Source: Epinephelus fuscoguttatus
Lineage: Eukaryota > Chordata > Actinopteri > Perciformes > Serranidae
Length of the DNA: 64,000 nucleotides
Assembly (NCBI RefSeq): GCF_011397635.1
Contig: NC_064771.1
Coordinates: 14,385,379 to 14,449,378, forward strand
Direction: 5' to 3'
The translations under genes were made by a program, and so were the position numbers. Shown one piece after another: positions 49,440 through 61,438 of this stretch (its first letter is position 1; the number at the start of each line of letters is the position of its first letter). Below the pieces are notes generated by a model. That model worked only from the letters and a program-made list of their open reading frames with translations, ran no database searches and was not told the DNA's origin.

Positions 49440-49645
49440 ATGATACACACACACACACACACACACACACACTCATTATATCCATAAAACAGGTTTAGTG
49501 TTTGTAAAGAGCGTGCTGTCAGCCTAGCCAGAGGGCATCTTTTCCGATCAGCAGCACGTTTCTGACCAATTATTCACCTCATGCTTCCTTGTCACTCTCC
49601 GTAAACACAATAAATCCTTTCTTTGTGACGACAACTGTCCCTCCT
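49440..49645 (+). repeat. Copy of the tex2 intron 7 segment
   Basis: Matches 35625-35820 from the (CA)n tract to CCTTTCTTTGTGA. The copy stands alone, with no tex2 exon-like sequence beside it. Confidence 0.7.
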
Positions 49646-50480
49646 AAAGTAAACGGAGGAGCCGATTCTTGAAATATGACCCAAACCTGTTTCCTTCTTA
49701 CTGCGTGGCAAATCAATGATAATAAAAGTCATATCTATTGTCATGTTTTATGTTTTTCTTGTGAAATTTTATTGAGCAATCAGACTATAATAAAACAATG
49801 CGGCTGCATGAGTTTGACTAAATCTTCTGTAACTGTTGGGATGTACTGCTCAGCTCAGGTTTAGGTTACAGAGTCTGCAACAGGAACAATAGGCTCTAAG
49901 TATATCACGTCTACAGAAAGATTTTTGACCTGGATGTTGCTGCCTTTAGTTGATAAGCACTGAAACACTCCCTGTATTTCAAACCCCGTGCGTTAGTTCA
50001 CTTCTTATCACTGATGAAAGCAGGGAAAGCCCAAAGCAGCTTGTCCAACCTGAAGCTGAATCACACGGAGAAATATGTTCTTTTTGTCAAATGTAACCTA
50101 ATACACTTTACATGCACTGTGTGTACTGATTAATCACAACACAGGTTTCACTGAAAATTAGACAATGCTTTGATTGTTTTATTGCAGCTCAACCTTCCAT
50201 CATTGCACAAGTTAAAAAACTGTACAGGGACACAGGTCAACTTTCATCTGAGATTCTTTGTTTGCCGTTTGAAGTCGCAAAAATTCCTCTGATGCGTTTC
50301 CATCCAACTATTTTGTGAATTCTGCATTTGAAGAATGTGTGCAAACCTGCTAAATGACGAAAATCCTGAAATGCCTTAAAGCTGAAGAAACTTTTTACCA
50401 CTTGATAATGACACAAGACTCTCAAGATGAAGAGTCTTCAGCCATGCCAGCAGATTAATAAAGCTGTACTTGGGCACAGT

Positions 50481-50630
50481 GGTACTTTGAGCTAAATGCT
50501 AACATCAGTATGCTAACATGCTCACCACAACAATGCTAACATGATGGTCAGGTAAAATGTTTGCCATGTGCGTAGTTCAGCATGCTAACATTTGCTAAGT
50601 AGAGCTAAACAAACAAGTACAGCTGAGGCG
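50481..50630 (-). repeat. Minus-strand fragment of the 21.6-kb fish repeat
   Basis: Contains GCTAAATGCTAACATCAGTA, TGCTAACATGCTCACC and AGCATGCTAACATTTGC, the complement of motifs at 21735-21810 and 22770-22835. Confidence 0.6.
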
Positions 50631-50899
50631 GCTGATGGGAATAGTCTTGGTATTGAAGGGATTTGGTCATAACGCAGTCTTTATATACAGATATATGCAT
50701 ACGTTTGCAGAATCTGTAGACAAGATTTTGGTATCGGAAGTTTTCTAGTTTCCCTTTGTAGTCTGAGTAGTACTGACACATCACAATGCATTGGCCAAAG
50801 TGCAATCTTAGAACCCTCCAAGTATCCTCTGACAACAGCCCTATATTAGCTTTTGTCAGTTTTACTGTTCATAGAGATTAGCTCTAATGACTGGTACAT

Positions 50900-52387
50900 G
50901 GAGGAGGAAGTCTTGGCCCAGATATCCACTGGCAAGGCTAAACCAGATCTCCGAGCCCTGTCTCACTCCAAAGTCGTCGAAATCCGGCACTTGGGCAGTG
51001 ACATGGGGCGTCAGAAACCAACGAAAAAAGGTGCCCTTGCCCTTATACTTTAACGTCCCCTGGCGGACAAGGACAAAAGCTAAGGCGACGAATGTCCAAG
51101 AGGTATGAACAGGAGGTGGCTGGGTCCGGCAAACACCGGCTTGCAACTGAATGGGCAGTGTTTGCGTCCCGTAAGATTCTAAAGCCAAACCCTGTTCTTT
51201 TTTCCTAAGCCTAACCAGGTGCTTTTGTTGCTTAAACCCAACCGCCATTGTATTGATATTACAGCTATAATTAGACTTACTATTGATGGGGGAGCCTTTT
51301 TTTTGCCTTTTCAAATATGAATGTGATTTCTTTAAAGGTGCAGTCAATGATTCCAATACAACACTCTTCATCAAATTCTGCAAATATCTCCTTTGTCAGC
51401 TGGTCATTGTGTGTCTTTCAATGTCTTTGCCCACAAGGAATGGCACTACACCACAGTCGAAATGAGAATTAAATAATATCAAAGATATTACCATGCCGAC
51501 TTGGTATAAAAACATTTTACTTGCTATGCCAGACCTTACAGTCTTTGCTTTGGAGTTACACGTCTTCGCCTGTGTAGTGTTACATTTTGAGGCTGACTCG
51601 GGCAGCAGCTGCTCTGGATTTCACCATATTGCCCTTTGGATCAGCTAGCCCACTGTTGTTGCCTTGGTGATGCGTGTTTGTTAATTTAGGGGTTGGGGCC
51701 TCTAAAGAAACACTGATAGGGGTGTATCTGGTTGGGTGTTGCGATAAAATATGAACAGTATTTTCCCAGAATAACTGGTTATCTTAAGTAAGCACGTCTA
51801 ACACGGTCATAGTCACTAATCTTTTCATTAGAACATGAAGAAATACATGGTTGACTGCATGTGTTAAAGGTCAGCTCTTTAATATCCAATTTGTACATAA
51901 TGAAGGCATTATACAGGCTAGTTTCTGTAGAAATATGTTCCTATCCTGTTCAAACTAATCCAGGCATAACACACACATAAATTTGATTGGAAGCAGAAAT
52001 GAAAGTATTCATAGATTAGCTTAGCTCATGAAAACACACTGATTCATATTTTCCTATCTTTTTTAAAACTGGCTTTGTGCAGCTTTCAGGAGAAAATACT
52101 CTCAGTCTCACCTACTGCTTCTTTAAAGATATTTTGCCCAAAACTCCCCAAAATGTTTTTGATTTTAATTCACAGTGATGCATCAACATCATTAACACAT
52201 GACCAGCCCTGTACTCGCCTGTCAGCACTGAATGGTGTGAATGTTTTGTGAAAGAAAAGCAGAGTTCAACACAAACACAAAGCTGCATCCTTACAGCTAA
52301 AGGGTGCAGGAAGGGATTCAGAATTTACTTAATGTGTTTCTTTTACTGATGTTTACACCATGAACAGAGAATAGAGGGTTCTTTTAA
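50900..52387. other. Repeat-rich intergenic sequence
   Basis: 50985-51260 has GGGGCGTCAGAAACCAACG and CCTAAGCCTAACCAGGTGC, pieces of unassigned fish repeats. A 173-codon minus-strand reading frame here is made of such repeat sequence. Otherwise no gene is seen. Confidence 0.45.
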
Positions 52388-52467
52388 GTTCAAGTCGAGT
52401 CAGTTTTATTTCTCATTTTTATATCGCCCAGTATCAACAATTTACCTCAAGGAGCTTTTCAGCCTGC
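52388..52467. repeat. Short repeat at the left duplication edge
   Basis: AAGTCGAGTCAGTTTTATTT to CAATTTACCTCAAGGAGC resembles a common fish repeat. The noxo1 duplication unit starts where it ends. Confidence 0.4.
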
Positions 52468-52885
52468 CATGTCTATCAAAAGGATGGTCCAAATATTTTC
52501 ATACTTACATAATATTCAATATCATGTAACTGAATTGTAAAATGTAGGTCAGAAGTCAATTCTTTCTTGTGTGAAGCTTTGATTCTGGACAGGAAGAGAA
52601 CAGAAATTCTTCTGGGAAGAATGACAGCTCTCCTACATGATCTCTGTGATGCTCATCTGACATGAGATCCAGCCCCACCTGTTTCACCTTGCCTCTGCCT
52701 GTGTGCATCCTTTTCTCTGCAGCCCTCAGGTGTTTCTCACTCAGGCTCCACCTCCGTTTTGTGAGGCCTATATCTACCACAGCAGACTGTCTGATCTGGC
52801 AGAGCAGCAGAGGCAGGTCAACGGGAGACTGAAGGTCAAGAAAGCAGCCATTCATCCTGAGAGCTGAGACACAAACGGGTGCACT

Positions 52886-55587
52886 ATGGTCGGTGAACAG
52901 CGCTTTGTAATCAGTGCCCGCATGATTGGAGCCGTCCACAGGGACTCACCAAAGCTCAAGGTGAGTTAAGACCTCAGACATTTTTATTTTAGATGTTAAA
53001 TATCTTTGCTGTACTTTAGAATATTTCTCTCTTCATTGATTTTTTATTTCTCTGTTTCCACAGATGTTCATGATATCTGTGTTATGGTCTGATGAGACTG
53101 AAGTGATTGTCTACAGGTCCTTCCAGGATTTCAAGAAATTTCATGTGAGTCCAAAAAACAAAATCCAAATAAGCGCTCAGTGTGCTGTTTATGTTGTATG
53201 AATAATCACTAATATATTTTTTTTCTTTTCCAAACAGAGGCAGCTGAAAAAGAGATTCCCTCACCTGAACCCTTTCAAGAAAAGCGACAAAGTGATCCCA
53301 AAATTCACAGGTAAGATTATCTCTGTGTGTTTCAGGGTTTATTTAAATGGTTTCCTACAAGCAACTGGGCATTTGCAGCCAGCAATAAGAGGAACTGCCA
53401 ACTAAAACAGTTTATTTAGCTGCTCGTTCTCTGGGGTACAGTGTTATCTCCTTAGAGCATCCTTTCATTTAAAGAAAATGCTTTATAAGTATAGTTCTTC
53501 TGCTCATCTTCTTCAGAGCCAGTGTGTTAACCAGTATGTCATTTCCTCTCCTCTATCCAGGGCAGGCCAGGAAGAGCAGCCTCCAGCAGAAAGGATCCAA
53601 GCGATCCGTCAAACGCATGAAGTTCCTGGACAGCTACTGTGACAAACTGCTGAAATGTGACCAACCTGTGACTCAGAGCTCACAGCTCACACAGTTCTTC
53701 ATGCCCAAAGACCATGACCTGCAGCCAGACTTCACCAAGAACAGGTAGCTTGTCGTGTCAGCGTATTACTTCAAACCATGTGAGAGGCCGATAGAAGTTC
53801 TTGGTTATTAAACGACTGACTTCTCTCTCACAGCATCATGATCCTGCTGTCTGATGACCTGCCTGATGGCTCAGGTGGAGGAGGTGGTGATGGGACTCGC
53901 CAGCATGCAGGCAACGTCACTCACCCGTTTGTCACCCAGACCTACCGCTGTGTGGCTGCTTACGAGACAAAGGACACCAAGAATCGTCCATTTAAGGTGG
54001 CTGTGGATGAGAAGCTGGATGTCCTGATCAAAGACCCTGCAGGTCAGTTCTTCAGCTTTCATGCAGTCGCTTACTGAAAATCAGAAAGAAAAACCTTCCT
54101 TCACTTTCATTTCTGTTGTACTGAAAGTCTGTGTTATCTCCTCTCCAGGTTGGTGGCTGGTGGAGAACGAGGATAAGCGTTTGGCTTGGTTTCCTGCTCC
54201 CTACCTGGAGCTGTGGGACACAGAGGATGATGATGGCGATGATGGATTCCAGCTTGCAGGTGAGAACTGACTGAATAATTGGACATTTGTAAGCCTAGCA
54301 CTGGTGTGAGCTGTGACATCATTCAGCATTCACTGTGCCAAGCAATGCATGCCACATGCACATACTTAGCATTTTACTGTGAAGCCTGGTTGTTACAAAC
54401 AGCCAACACTGGGGAGCGCTATTTAACCATCGGAAGTTAACATGCAACTGATCCCTTGACTTAATTTTACCACATGTCTCAAGAGAGACTTTAGCTGTGC
54501 AGCAGTTCCTGATCTTGTTGCCTTGTTTGTGACCTTCAGGTGCCCTGTACTGTGCCGTGAGGAGTTACAACACCAAGAAGGATGACGAGGTGTCTGTGCC
54601 CATTGGCTCTGTGGTGGAGGTGCTGAGGAAGTCTGACGACGGCTGGTGGTTCATCAGGTATCACAATCTTATCTGTCTGCAATGCAAACAATGGAGGATA
54701 GGAATCAGGAACACATTAAAAGAGGTTGTGGTGAAGCGTTTGTCAATGCCCCTGCATTGACTTTGCATGTAAACACATGACAAACGTACCTTTGTCAACC
54801 TAGAGAGAAAGGTGGTTTTATTAGTGTAAGAGTTTGAAGTGCTGGCAGCAGTATCAAATGTCAAATAAATTCCTAAACTTCATCTAGGGTGGAGGATGTT
54901 TTGTAGGCTTGTAATGAATTCCTTTTTCTTTGCAATCCTTGTTTCAGATTCAATGGCAAAGCAGGTTACGTGCCCTCCATGAACCTGCAGCCATACAACA
55001 ACCCACGGGCCGGCCTTTACAGTCTGCACAAGCTGCACAGCTCCACTCTGAACCTGGCAACTCAGGCTCCTCGTCGACCCAGCAACAACGAAGACGGCCC
55101 ACAGCAGGATTCAGCAGGTCGGTCCAGAGGTGAACCCAGTGTGCCCAGGCGTCTCCACAAGGCCCGATCTCTGGATGTCCTCTCTGAGACCTGGACCCAA
55201 ACACAGATGGAGAGGGATGCCCCCACCTCAGACAGCACAAGCACTGAGATGAGCTTCTCCAGCTCCTCCTCAAGCAGCGAATCATCCTCAAGTGTAAGAG
55301 AGAGCCGTTCAGGCAGTCCTGCAGCCTCATTCCAGGCTAGTGTCAGCAACAGCGGGAGAAGCAGCCCTGATCTCAGCCTCTCTGACCGCCGCGGCTCCAA
55401 CACCAGCTCTGACACCTCTGTATCTGTCAGCTCCAAAGGCAGTGAGACGGCTTCAGTCGCTCCCAGGGTGCCACCCAGACCCAAAACCGAGGAGATCCTG
55501 ACCCGCTGCACCACCATGACCCGCAAGGCAGCCCTGGCCACCAAGACCCGGCTTCAGATTCAGCCAGAGCCCATCCACAGCCGCTAG
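52886..55587 (+). CDS. noxo1: NADPH oxidase organizer 1, copy 1
   Basis: Noxo1 is the p47phox-like organiser that brings the activator Noxa1 and membrane lipids to Nox1/Nox3 for superoxide production. Eight exons join in frame to 496 residues: 52886-52960, 53064-53144, 53238-53310, 53561-53744, 53834-54042, 54149-54259, 54540-54657 and 54948-55587. The PX domain covers about 1-135 (YRSF at 42-45, with the lipid-binding R43; KKRFPHLNPF). SH3-1 is about 171-227 (WWLVENEDKRLAWFPAPYLE). SH3-2 is about 245-300 (DDGWWFIRFNGKAGYVPS). A Ser-rich linker of 150 residues follows, then a proline motif at 456-462 (PRVPPRP) that in human contacts the cytochrome subunit p22phox or the own SH3 pair. Mammalian NOXO1 is about 370 residues; the linker accounts for the difference. 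Confidence 0.95.
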
Positions 55588-56400
55588 GCCATCACAAGCC
55601 TTTGTTTTATTAAGTATACATGTAACATGTTAATTCTTGTCATACCAAAGATTGTAGAGATATCAACCTGGACAAGATAAATGTATGATGACCACTCGAT
55701 AAAGTCTATCTATATTGAATATTTCACTCAGAATAAGAATAATAATGTAGCTTCAATGAAGCGTTAGAAGAAGGAGATGCAAGAAAACATATGTGACATT
55801 GTCACAGAGTAGTAAACAAATATTTTCTCTAGCTTTGAAGTCACTTAAGGGTAAATTTAAGTGGATTGTTGGAGTTGAAAGGGTAAAGTATTTACACTGA
55901 ACTGTATTTCGTGTATCTCCCTTTAGTGTTTTTCAAATTTTGAACACATCAAAATCAGATCTGCACGTTCTGATATAAAAGATTATTTATCACTTTTCAT
56001 TAAATACTAATATTTTATTTGCTTTATTGTTCACAGCATTAATTTTACTATTTAATATGTTATAGTTTACCATCATATATACTTTATTTAAATAGTTTCT
56101 CCTAATGGAAATAAACGTATGGCCTCCAGCAGCAGCAACAGCAGCAGCAGCAAAGAAGACGTCACTGAATAGACTGAATACCAGTGTGAAGGCTCAGTAT
56201 TGAAATATGACAGGTGTGGCAAACAAGCTGTCAGCAAACAGGAAGGGATACATGTTTCCTGTCATAACATAGTTGTTTTTAGTGATTACCTTATATTGTT
56301 GTTGTGTTGCCTATTGCATTAATATGTATGTTATTAATGTACAGTATGAAGCTTTTCAATGTAGCTTCATTATGTATATGTTTAACATAAAGTCAATAAA
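55588..56400 (+). other. noxo1: noxo1 copy 1 3' UTR with poly-A signal
   Basis: AT-rich sequence with AATAAA at 56109-56114 and again at 56395-56400. An interrupted (CAG)n run lies near 56127-56152; copy 2 has one more CAG before the interruption. Confidence 0.55.
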
Positions 56401-58207
56401 ATCCAATTTTTCCGAAAGTAACAAGATGTCTCTGTTTAATGAATATAAAAGAGAAGAGTTGGTATGTATTTCAACAAACATTTCAGGTATTTCTACATTA
56501 AATGTGCAAACATCTGAATGCACCCTAAAGCATGCTGACACCACAGATGGATTACAGATGATGCACCAATAAAACCCACCATAAGAATACATAGGGTCAG
56601 TGAACAATACATTAAACACATGAAAAAAGAATCTCATAAAACCATTTAAAAATTTTCTGCTTTTAAGAAACTGTTTTAAATCAATAAAGCAACCCGAAGA
56701 GTTGCTGTGTAGCTGGTTGCACCAACGATAAATCCAAAAACACTGATCTCTGATTTGTTTCTGCCATGTTGTAACAAAGGAAGAAGACAGCAGCTAGGGC
56801 TTTGGCTCCAAGCTATACACCACGCCAGCATCATGCTATAACCAACGCCATGTCTCCTTTTGGGGCGGAAAAGTGCTAAACCTGTTGTGTAGGGGGTAAC
56901 CATGGCTTTCACTGAAACTTGAGACACATAACATCCATGAATATTCACTATCAGTGTGGTAAATGGCTAAATGATGCTGGTGACAGTTTCTACTGATGGA
57001 TAGCTGATGTTAGCTCACTAAATCTGAGCCTGCAGATCAAACAGTTAGCTGTTAACAAGTTGCTTATTTATAGACAACACTTAGCCTGATGTTACCTGTC
57101 CAGATAAGCATTATTCACCTAGCTACTGTGTTGGGTATTTCATCAACTAAGATGTGGGAAGACTGAAGGGACATTCCAGCAATCAACCTTGATTTATTAA
57201 GCCATGACCAAGAAATAAATGAACACAGATGTTTCAAAATTACAATCTAAACACATGTGATTGCAGTGAGTGACATCAACAGGGTGTTTGGCTTTTTTTT
57301 CCACCAAAAGTGGGTGAGGCATTTTGCAAAGTACCAATTTTTGCTGTTTGGTCTGGAGCTTGAAGTACACACTGATGATGTACAGTAGAAAGTATCTGTG
57401 ATATTTCTTGTTCTCTTCCCATCTATAATCACAGGTTCACACAGGAAAGAAATGTCTTCTAATCTACTTAAACATTTCAATTACATAATATTAGAAAACA
57501 CCCTCAATATGTAATCATATGTATGTGTATGAAAACATTTTTGACATAGTATCATTTCATCCCCTCCCCCAACTGAAACCGACAAAGATCCCTCTGGGCA
57601 ACAGTTGAATACGACTTGAAGAACTCATCATCATTGGTAAGAAAAAAAAAAACAACAACTGCAAGGTCAGCATCAAAAAGCTTTAGCAAAGCCATTCTTA
57701 AAACTTCACAATAGAAACAGAAGGTTAGTCGGGGGTTAACACTGCTGGAATTGGATCAGGGAACATCAGCTGAACATATTCTGAACTGACAAATCATAGT
57801 TTAAACCTATTCAGTCAAACCACTGAGTAGACTGCAGAGGGTTGAGAGAAAAACAGATTCTGAAAACATTACGAATCCAAATGCACTGTTGTGGTTCAGT
57901 AATGATCAAGGGTCACGTATGCTTTTCTGGACTGGAAAACAAATTCAGAATCGTAGTGTTCCTGGCAGGAAAATAGTTTCAAGAGTACTCCACCCTCTCA
58001 TGCATCACTGTGGGGACATAGACTAAATATAGCTTTCACTCCATTTATTTTGTCTTCTTTTGGGGCCAAACCATTTTGGTGTCTGAACTAAACATTTTTT
58101 ATTTCTTTTACAGTAGCCATCATTAAAGCAAAGAAGAAAAATATCAATACAACAGGTAATTTCAAACTAATGAACGGTTGTGTAGCCTATCTTAATGACA
58201 GCCCTTT
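56401..58207. other. Spacer in duplication unit 1, no gene seen
   Basis: No coding region is supported. The same sequence follows copy 2, so the spacer was duplicated together with the gene. Confidence 0.6.
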
Positions 58208-58221
58208 AAAAAAAAAAAAAA

Positions 58222-58277
<56 letters not shown>
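58208..58277. repeat. Poly-A and (GT)n microsatellite at the unit junction
   Basis: Poly-A at 58208-58222 and a (GT)n tract of about 25 units at 58227-58276, some 40 bases before unit 2 begins. Confidence 0.9.
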
Positions 58278-58280
<3 letters not shown>

Positions 58281-58740
58281 TGGCACGTCTGCACATTCAA
58301 GTATTTTTGAATGCAGTACATGTCTATCAAAAGGATACTTGGTCCAAATATTTTAATGCTTACAAAGTATTTAATTTTATGTAATTAGAATGTAAAAAGT
58401 AGATCAGAAGTCAATTCTTTCTTGTGTGAAGCTTTGATTCTGGACAGGAAGAGAACAGAAATTCTTCGGGGAAGAATGACAGCTCTCCTACATGATCTCT
58501 GTGACACTCCTAGGACATGAGATCCAGCCCCACCTGTTTCACTTTGCCTCTGCCTGTGTGCATCCTTTTCTCTGCAGCCCTCAGGTGTTTCTCACTCAGG
58601 CTCCGCCTCTGTTTTGTGAGGCCTTTATCTACCGCAGCAGACTGTCTGATCTGGCAGAGCAGCAGAGGCAGGTCAACGGGAGACTGAAGGTCAAGAAAGC
58701 AGCCATTCATCCTGAGAGCTGAGACACAAACGAGTGCACC

Positions 58741-61438
58741 ATGGTCGGTGAACAGCGCTTTGTAATCAGTGCCCGCATGATTGGAGCCGTCCACAGGGAC
58801 TCACCAAAGCTCAAGGTGAGTTAAGACCTCAGACATTTTTATTTTAGATGTTAAATGTCTTTGCTGTATTTGAGAGAATCTCCTGATCCTTGATTTTTAT
58901 TTCTCTGTTTCCACAGATGTTCATGATATCTGTGTTATGGTCTGATGAGACTGAAGTGATTGTCTACAGGTCCTTCCAGGATTTCAAGAAATTTCATGTG
59001 AGTCCAAAAAACAAAATCCAAATAAGCGCTCAGTGTGCTGTTTATGTTGTATGAATAATCACTAATATATTTTTTCTTTTACAAACAGAGGCAGCTGAAA
59101 AAGATGTTCCCTCACATGAACCCTTTCAAGAAAAGCGACAAAGTGATCCCAAAATTCACAGGTAAGATTATCTCTGTGTGTTTCAGGGTTTATTTAAATG
59201 GTTTCCTACAAGCAACTGGGCATTTGCAGCCAGCAATAAGAGGAACTGCCAACTAAAACAGTTTATTTAGCTGCTCATTCTCTGGGGTACAGTGTTATCT
59301 CCTTAGAGCATCCTTTCATTTAAAGAAAATGCTTTATAAGTATAGTTCTTCTGCTCATCTTCTTCAGAGCCAGTGTGTTAACCAGTATGTCATTTCCTCT
59401 CCTCTATCCAGGGCAGGCCAGGAAGAGCAGCCTCCAGCAGAAAGGATCCAAGCGATCCGTCAAACGCATGAAGTTCCTGGACAGCTACTGTGACAAACTA
59501 CTGAAATGTGACCAACCTGTGACTCAGAGCTCACAGCTCACACAGTTCTTCATGCCCAAAGACCATGACCTGCAGCCAGACTTCACCAAGAACAGGTAGC
59601 TTATCATGTCAGCGTATTACTTCAAATCATGTGAGAGGCTGATAGAAGTTCTTGATTATTAAACGACTGACTTTTCTCTCGCACAGCGTGATGATCCTGC
59701 TGTCTGATGACCTGCCTGATGGCTCAGGTGGAGGAGGTGGTGATGGGACTCGCCAGCATGCAGGCAACGTCACTCACCCGTTTGTCACCCAGACCTACCG
59801 CTGTGTGGCTGCTTACGAGACAAAGGACACCAAGAATCGTCCATTTAAGGTGGCTGTGGACGAGAAGCTGGATGTCCTGATCAAAGACCCTGCAGGTCAG
59901 TTCTTCAGCTTTCATGCAGTCGCTTACTGAAAATCAGAAAGAAAAACCTTCCTTCACTTTCATTTCTGTTGTACTGAAAGTCTGTGTTATCTCCTCTCCA
60001 GGTTGGTGGCTGGTGGAGAACGAGGATAAGCGTTTGGCTTGGTTTCCTGCTCCCTACCTGGAGCTGTGGGACACAGAGGATGATGATGGCGATGATGGAT
60101 TCCAGCTTGCAGGTGAGAACTGACTGAATAATTGGACATTTGTAAGCCTAGCACTGGTGTGAGCTGTGACATCATTCAGCATTCACTGTGCCAAGCAATG
60201 CATGCCACATGCACATACTTAGCATTTTACTGTGAAGCCTGGTTGTTACAAACAGCCAACACTGGGGAGCGCTATTTAACCATTGGAAGTTAACATGCAA
60301 CTGATCCCTTGACTTAATTTTACCACGTCTCAAGAGAGACTTTAGCTGTGCAGCAGTTCCTGATCTTGTTGCCTTGTTTGTGACCTTCAGGTGCCCTGTA
60401 CTGTGCCGTGAGGAGTTACAACACCAAGAAGGATGACGAGGTGTCTGTGCCCATTGGCTCTGTGGTGGAGGTGCTGAGGAAGTCTGACGACGGCTGGTGG
60501 TTCATCAGGTATCACAATCTTATCTGTCTGCAATGCAAACAATGGAGGATAGGAATCAGGAACACATTAAAAGAGGTTGTAGTGAAGCGTTTGTCAATGC
60601 CCCTGCATTGACTTTGCATGTAAACACATGACAAACGTACCTTTGTCAACCTAGAGAGAAAGGTGGTTTTATTAGTGTAAGAGTTTGAAGTGCTGGCAGC
60701 AGTATCAAATATCAAATAAATTCCTAAACTTCATCTAGGGTGGAGGATGTTTTGCAGGCTTGTAATGAATTCCTTTTTCTTTGCAATCCTTGTTTCAGAT
60801 TCAATGGCAAAGCAGGTTACGTGCCCTCCATGAACCTGCAGCCATACAACAACCCACGGGCCGGCCTTTACAGTCTGCACAAGCTGCACAGCTCCACTCT
60901 GAACCTGGCAACTCAGGCTCCTCATCGACCCAGCAACAACGAAGACAGCCCACAGCGGGATTCAGCAAGTTGGTCCAGAGGTGAGCCCAGTGTGCCCGGG
61001 CGTCTCCACAAGGCCCGATCTCTGGATGTCCTCTCTGAGACCTGGACGCAAACACAGATGGAGAGGGATGCCCCCACCTCAGACAGCACAAGCACCGAGA
61101 TGAGCTTCTCCAGCTCCTCCTCAAGCAGCGAATCATCCTCAAGTGTAAGAGAGAGCCGTTCAGGCAGTCCTGCAGCCTCATTCCAGGCCAGTGTCAGCAA
61201 CAGCGGGAGAAGCAGCCCTGATCTCAGCCTCTCTGACCGCCGCGGCTCCAACACCAGCTCTGACACCTCTGTATCTGTCAGCTCCAAAGGCAGTGAGACG
61301 GCTTCAATCGCTCCCAGGATGCCACCCAGACCCAAAACCGAGGAGATCCTGACCCGCTGCACCACCATGACCCGCAAGGCAGCCCTGGCCACCAAGACCC
61401 GGCTTCAGATTCAGCCAGAGTCCATCCACAGCCGCTAG
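58741..61438 (+). CDS. noxo1: NADPH oxidase organizer 1, copy 2
   Basis: Second intact tandem copy, with the same eight-exon structure and 496 residues: 58741-58815, 58917-58997, 59089-59161, 59412-59595, 59687-59895, 60002-60112, 60391-60508 and 60799-61438. All splice sites, both SH3 domains and the PxxP motif are kept. By hand comparison, 12 residues differ from copy 1: R58M, L62M, I139V, R326H, G334S, Q337R, G341S, R342W, R351G, V454I, V458M and P492S. Half of these fall in residues 326-351. With no stops or frame changes, it looks functional. Its promoter region begins inside the duplicated unit, so both copies probably carry their own. Confidence 0.95.

Larger units (their letters stand above)
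52468..58318 (+). repeat. Tandem duplication unit 1 (5.85 kb, noxo1)
   Basis: Begins at CATGTCTATCAAAAGGAT (52468); the same start recurs at 58319, an offset of 5851 bases that holds at the noxo1 stop codons (55587 and 61438). Exons, introns and the whole 3' flank are nearly identical between units, while the first 90 bases differ much more. Confidence 0.95.

Noticed and set aside
50862-51383. 173-codon minus-strand frame
   Set aside because: It consists of pieces of interspersed repeats (GACGCCCC..., CTAAGCCTAACC...), with no domain and no start context.
58492-58722. 76-codon frame ending 18 bases before the noxo1 copy 2 start
   Set aside because: In copy 1 the same frame lacks the upstream ATG, and the match between copies says nothing because the units are nearly identical. 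It is probably 5' UTR sequence.
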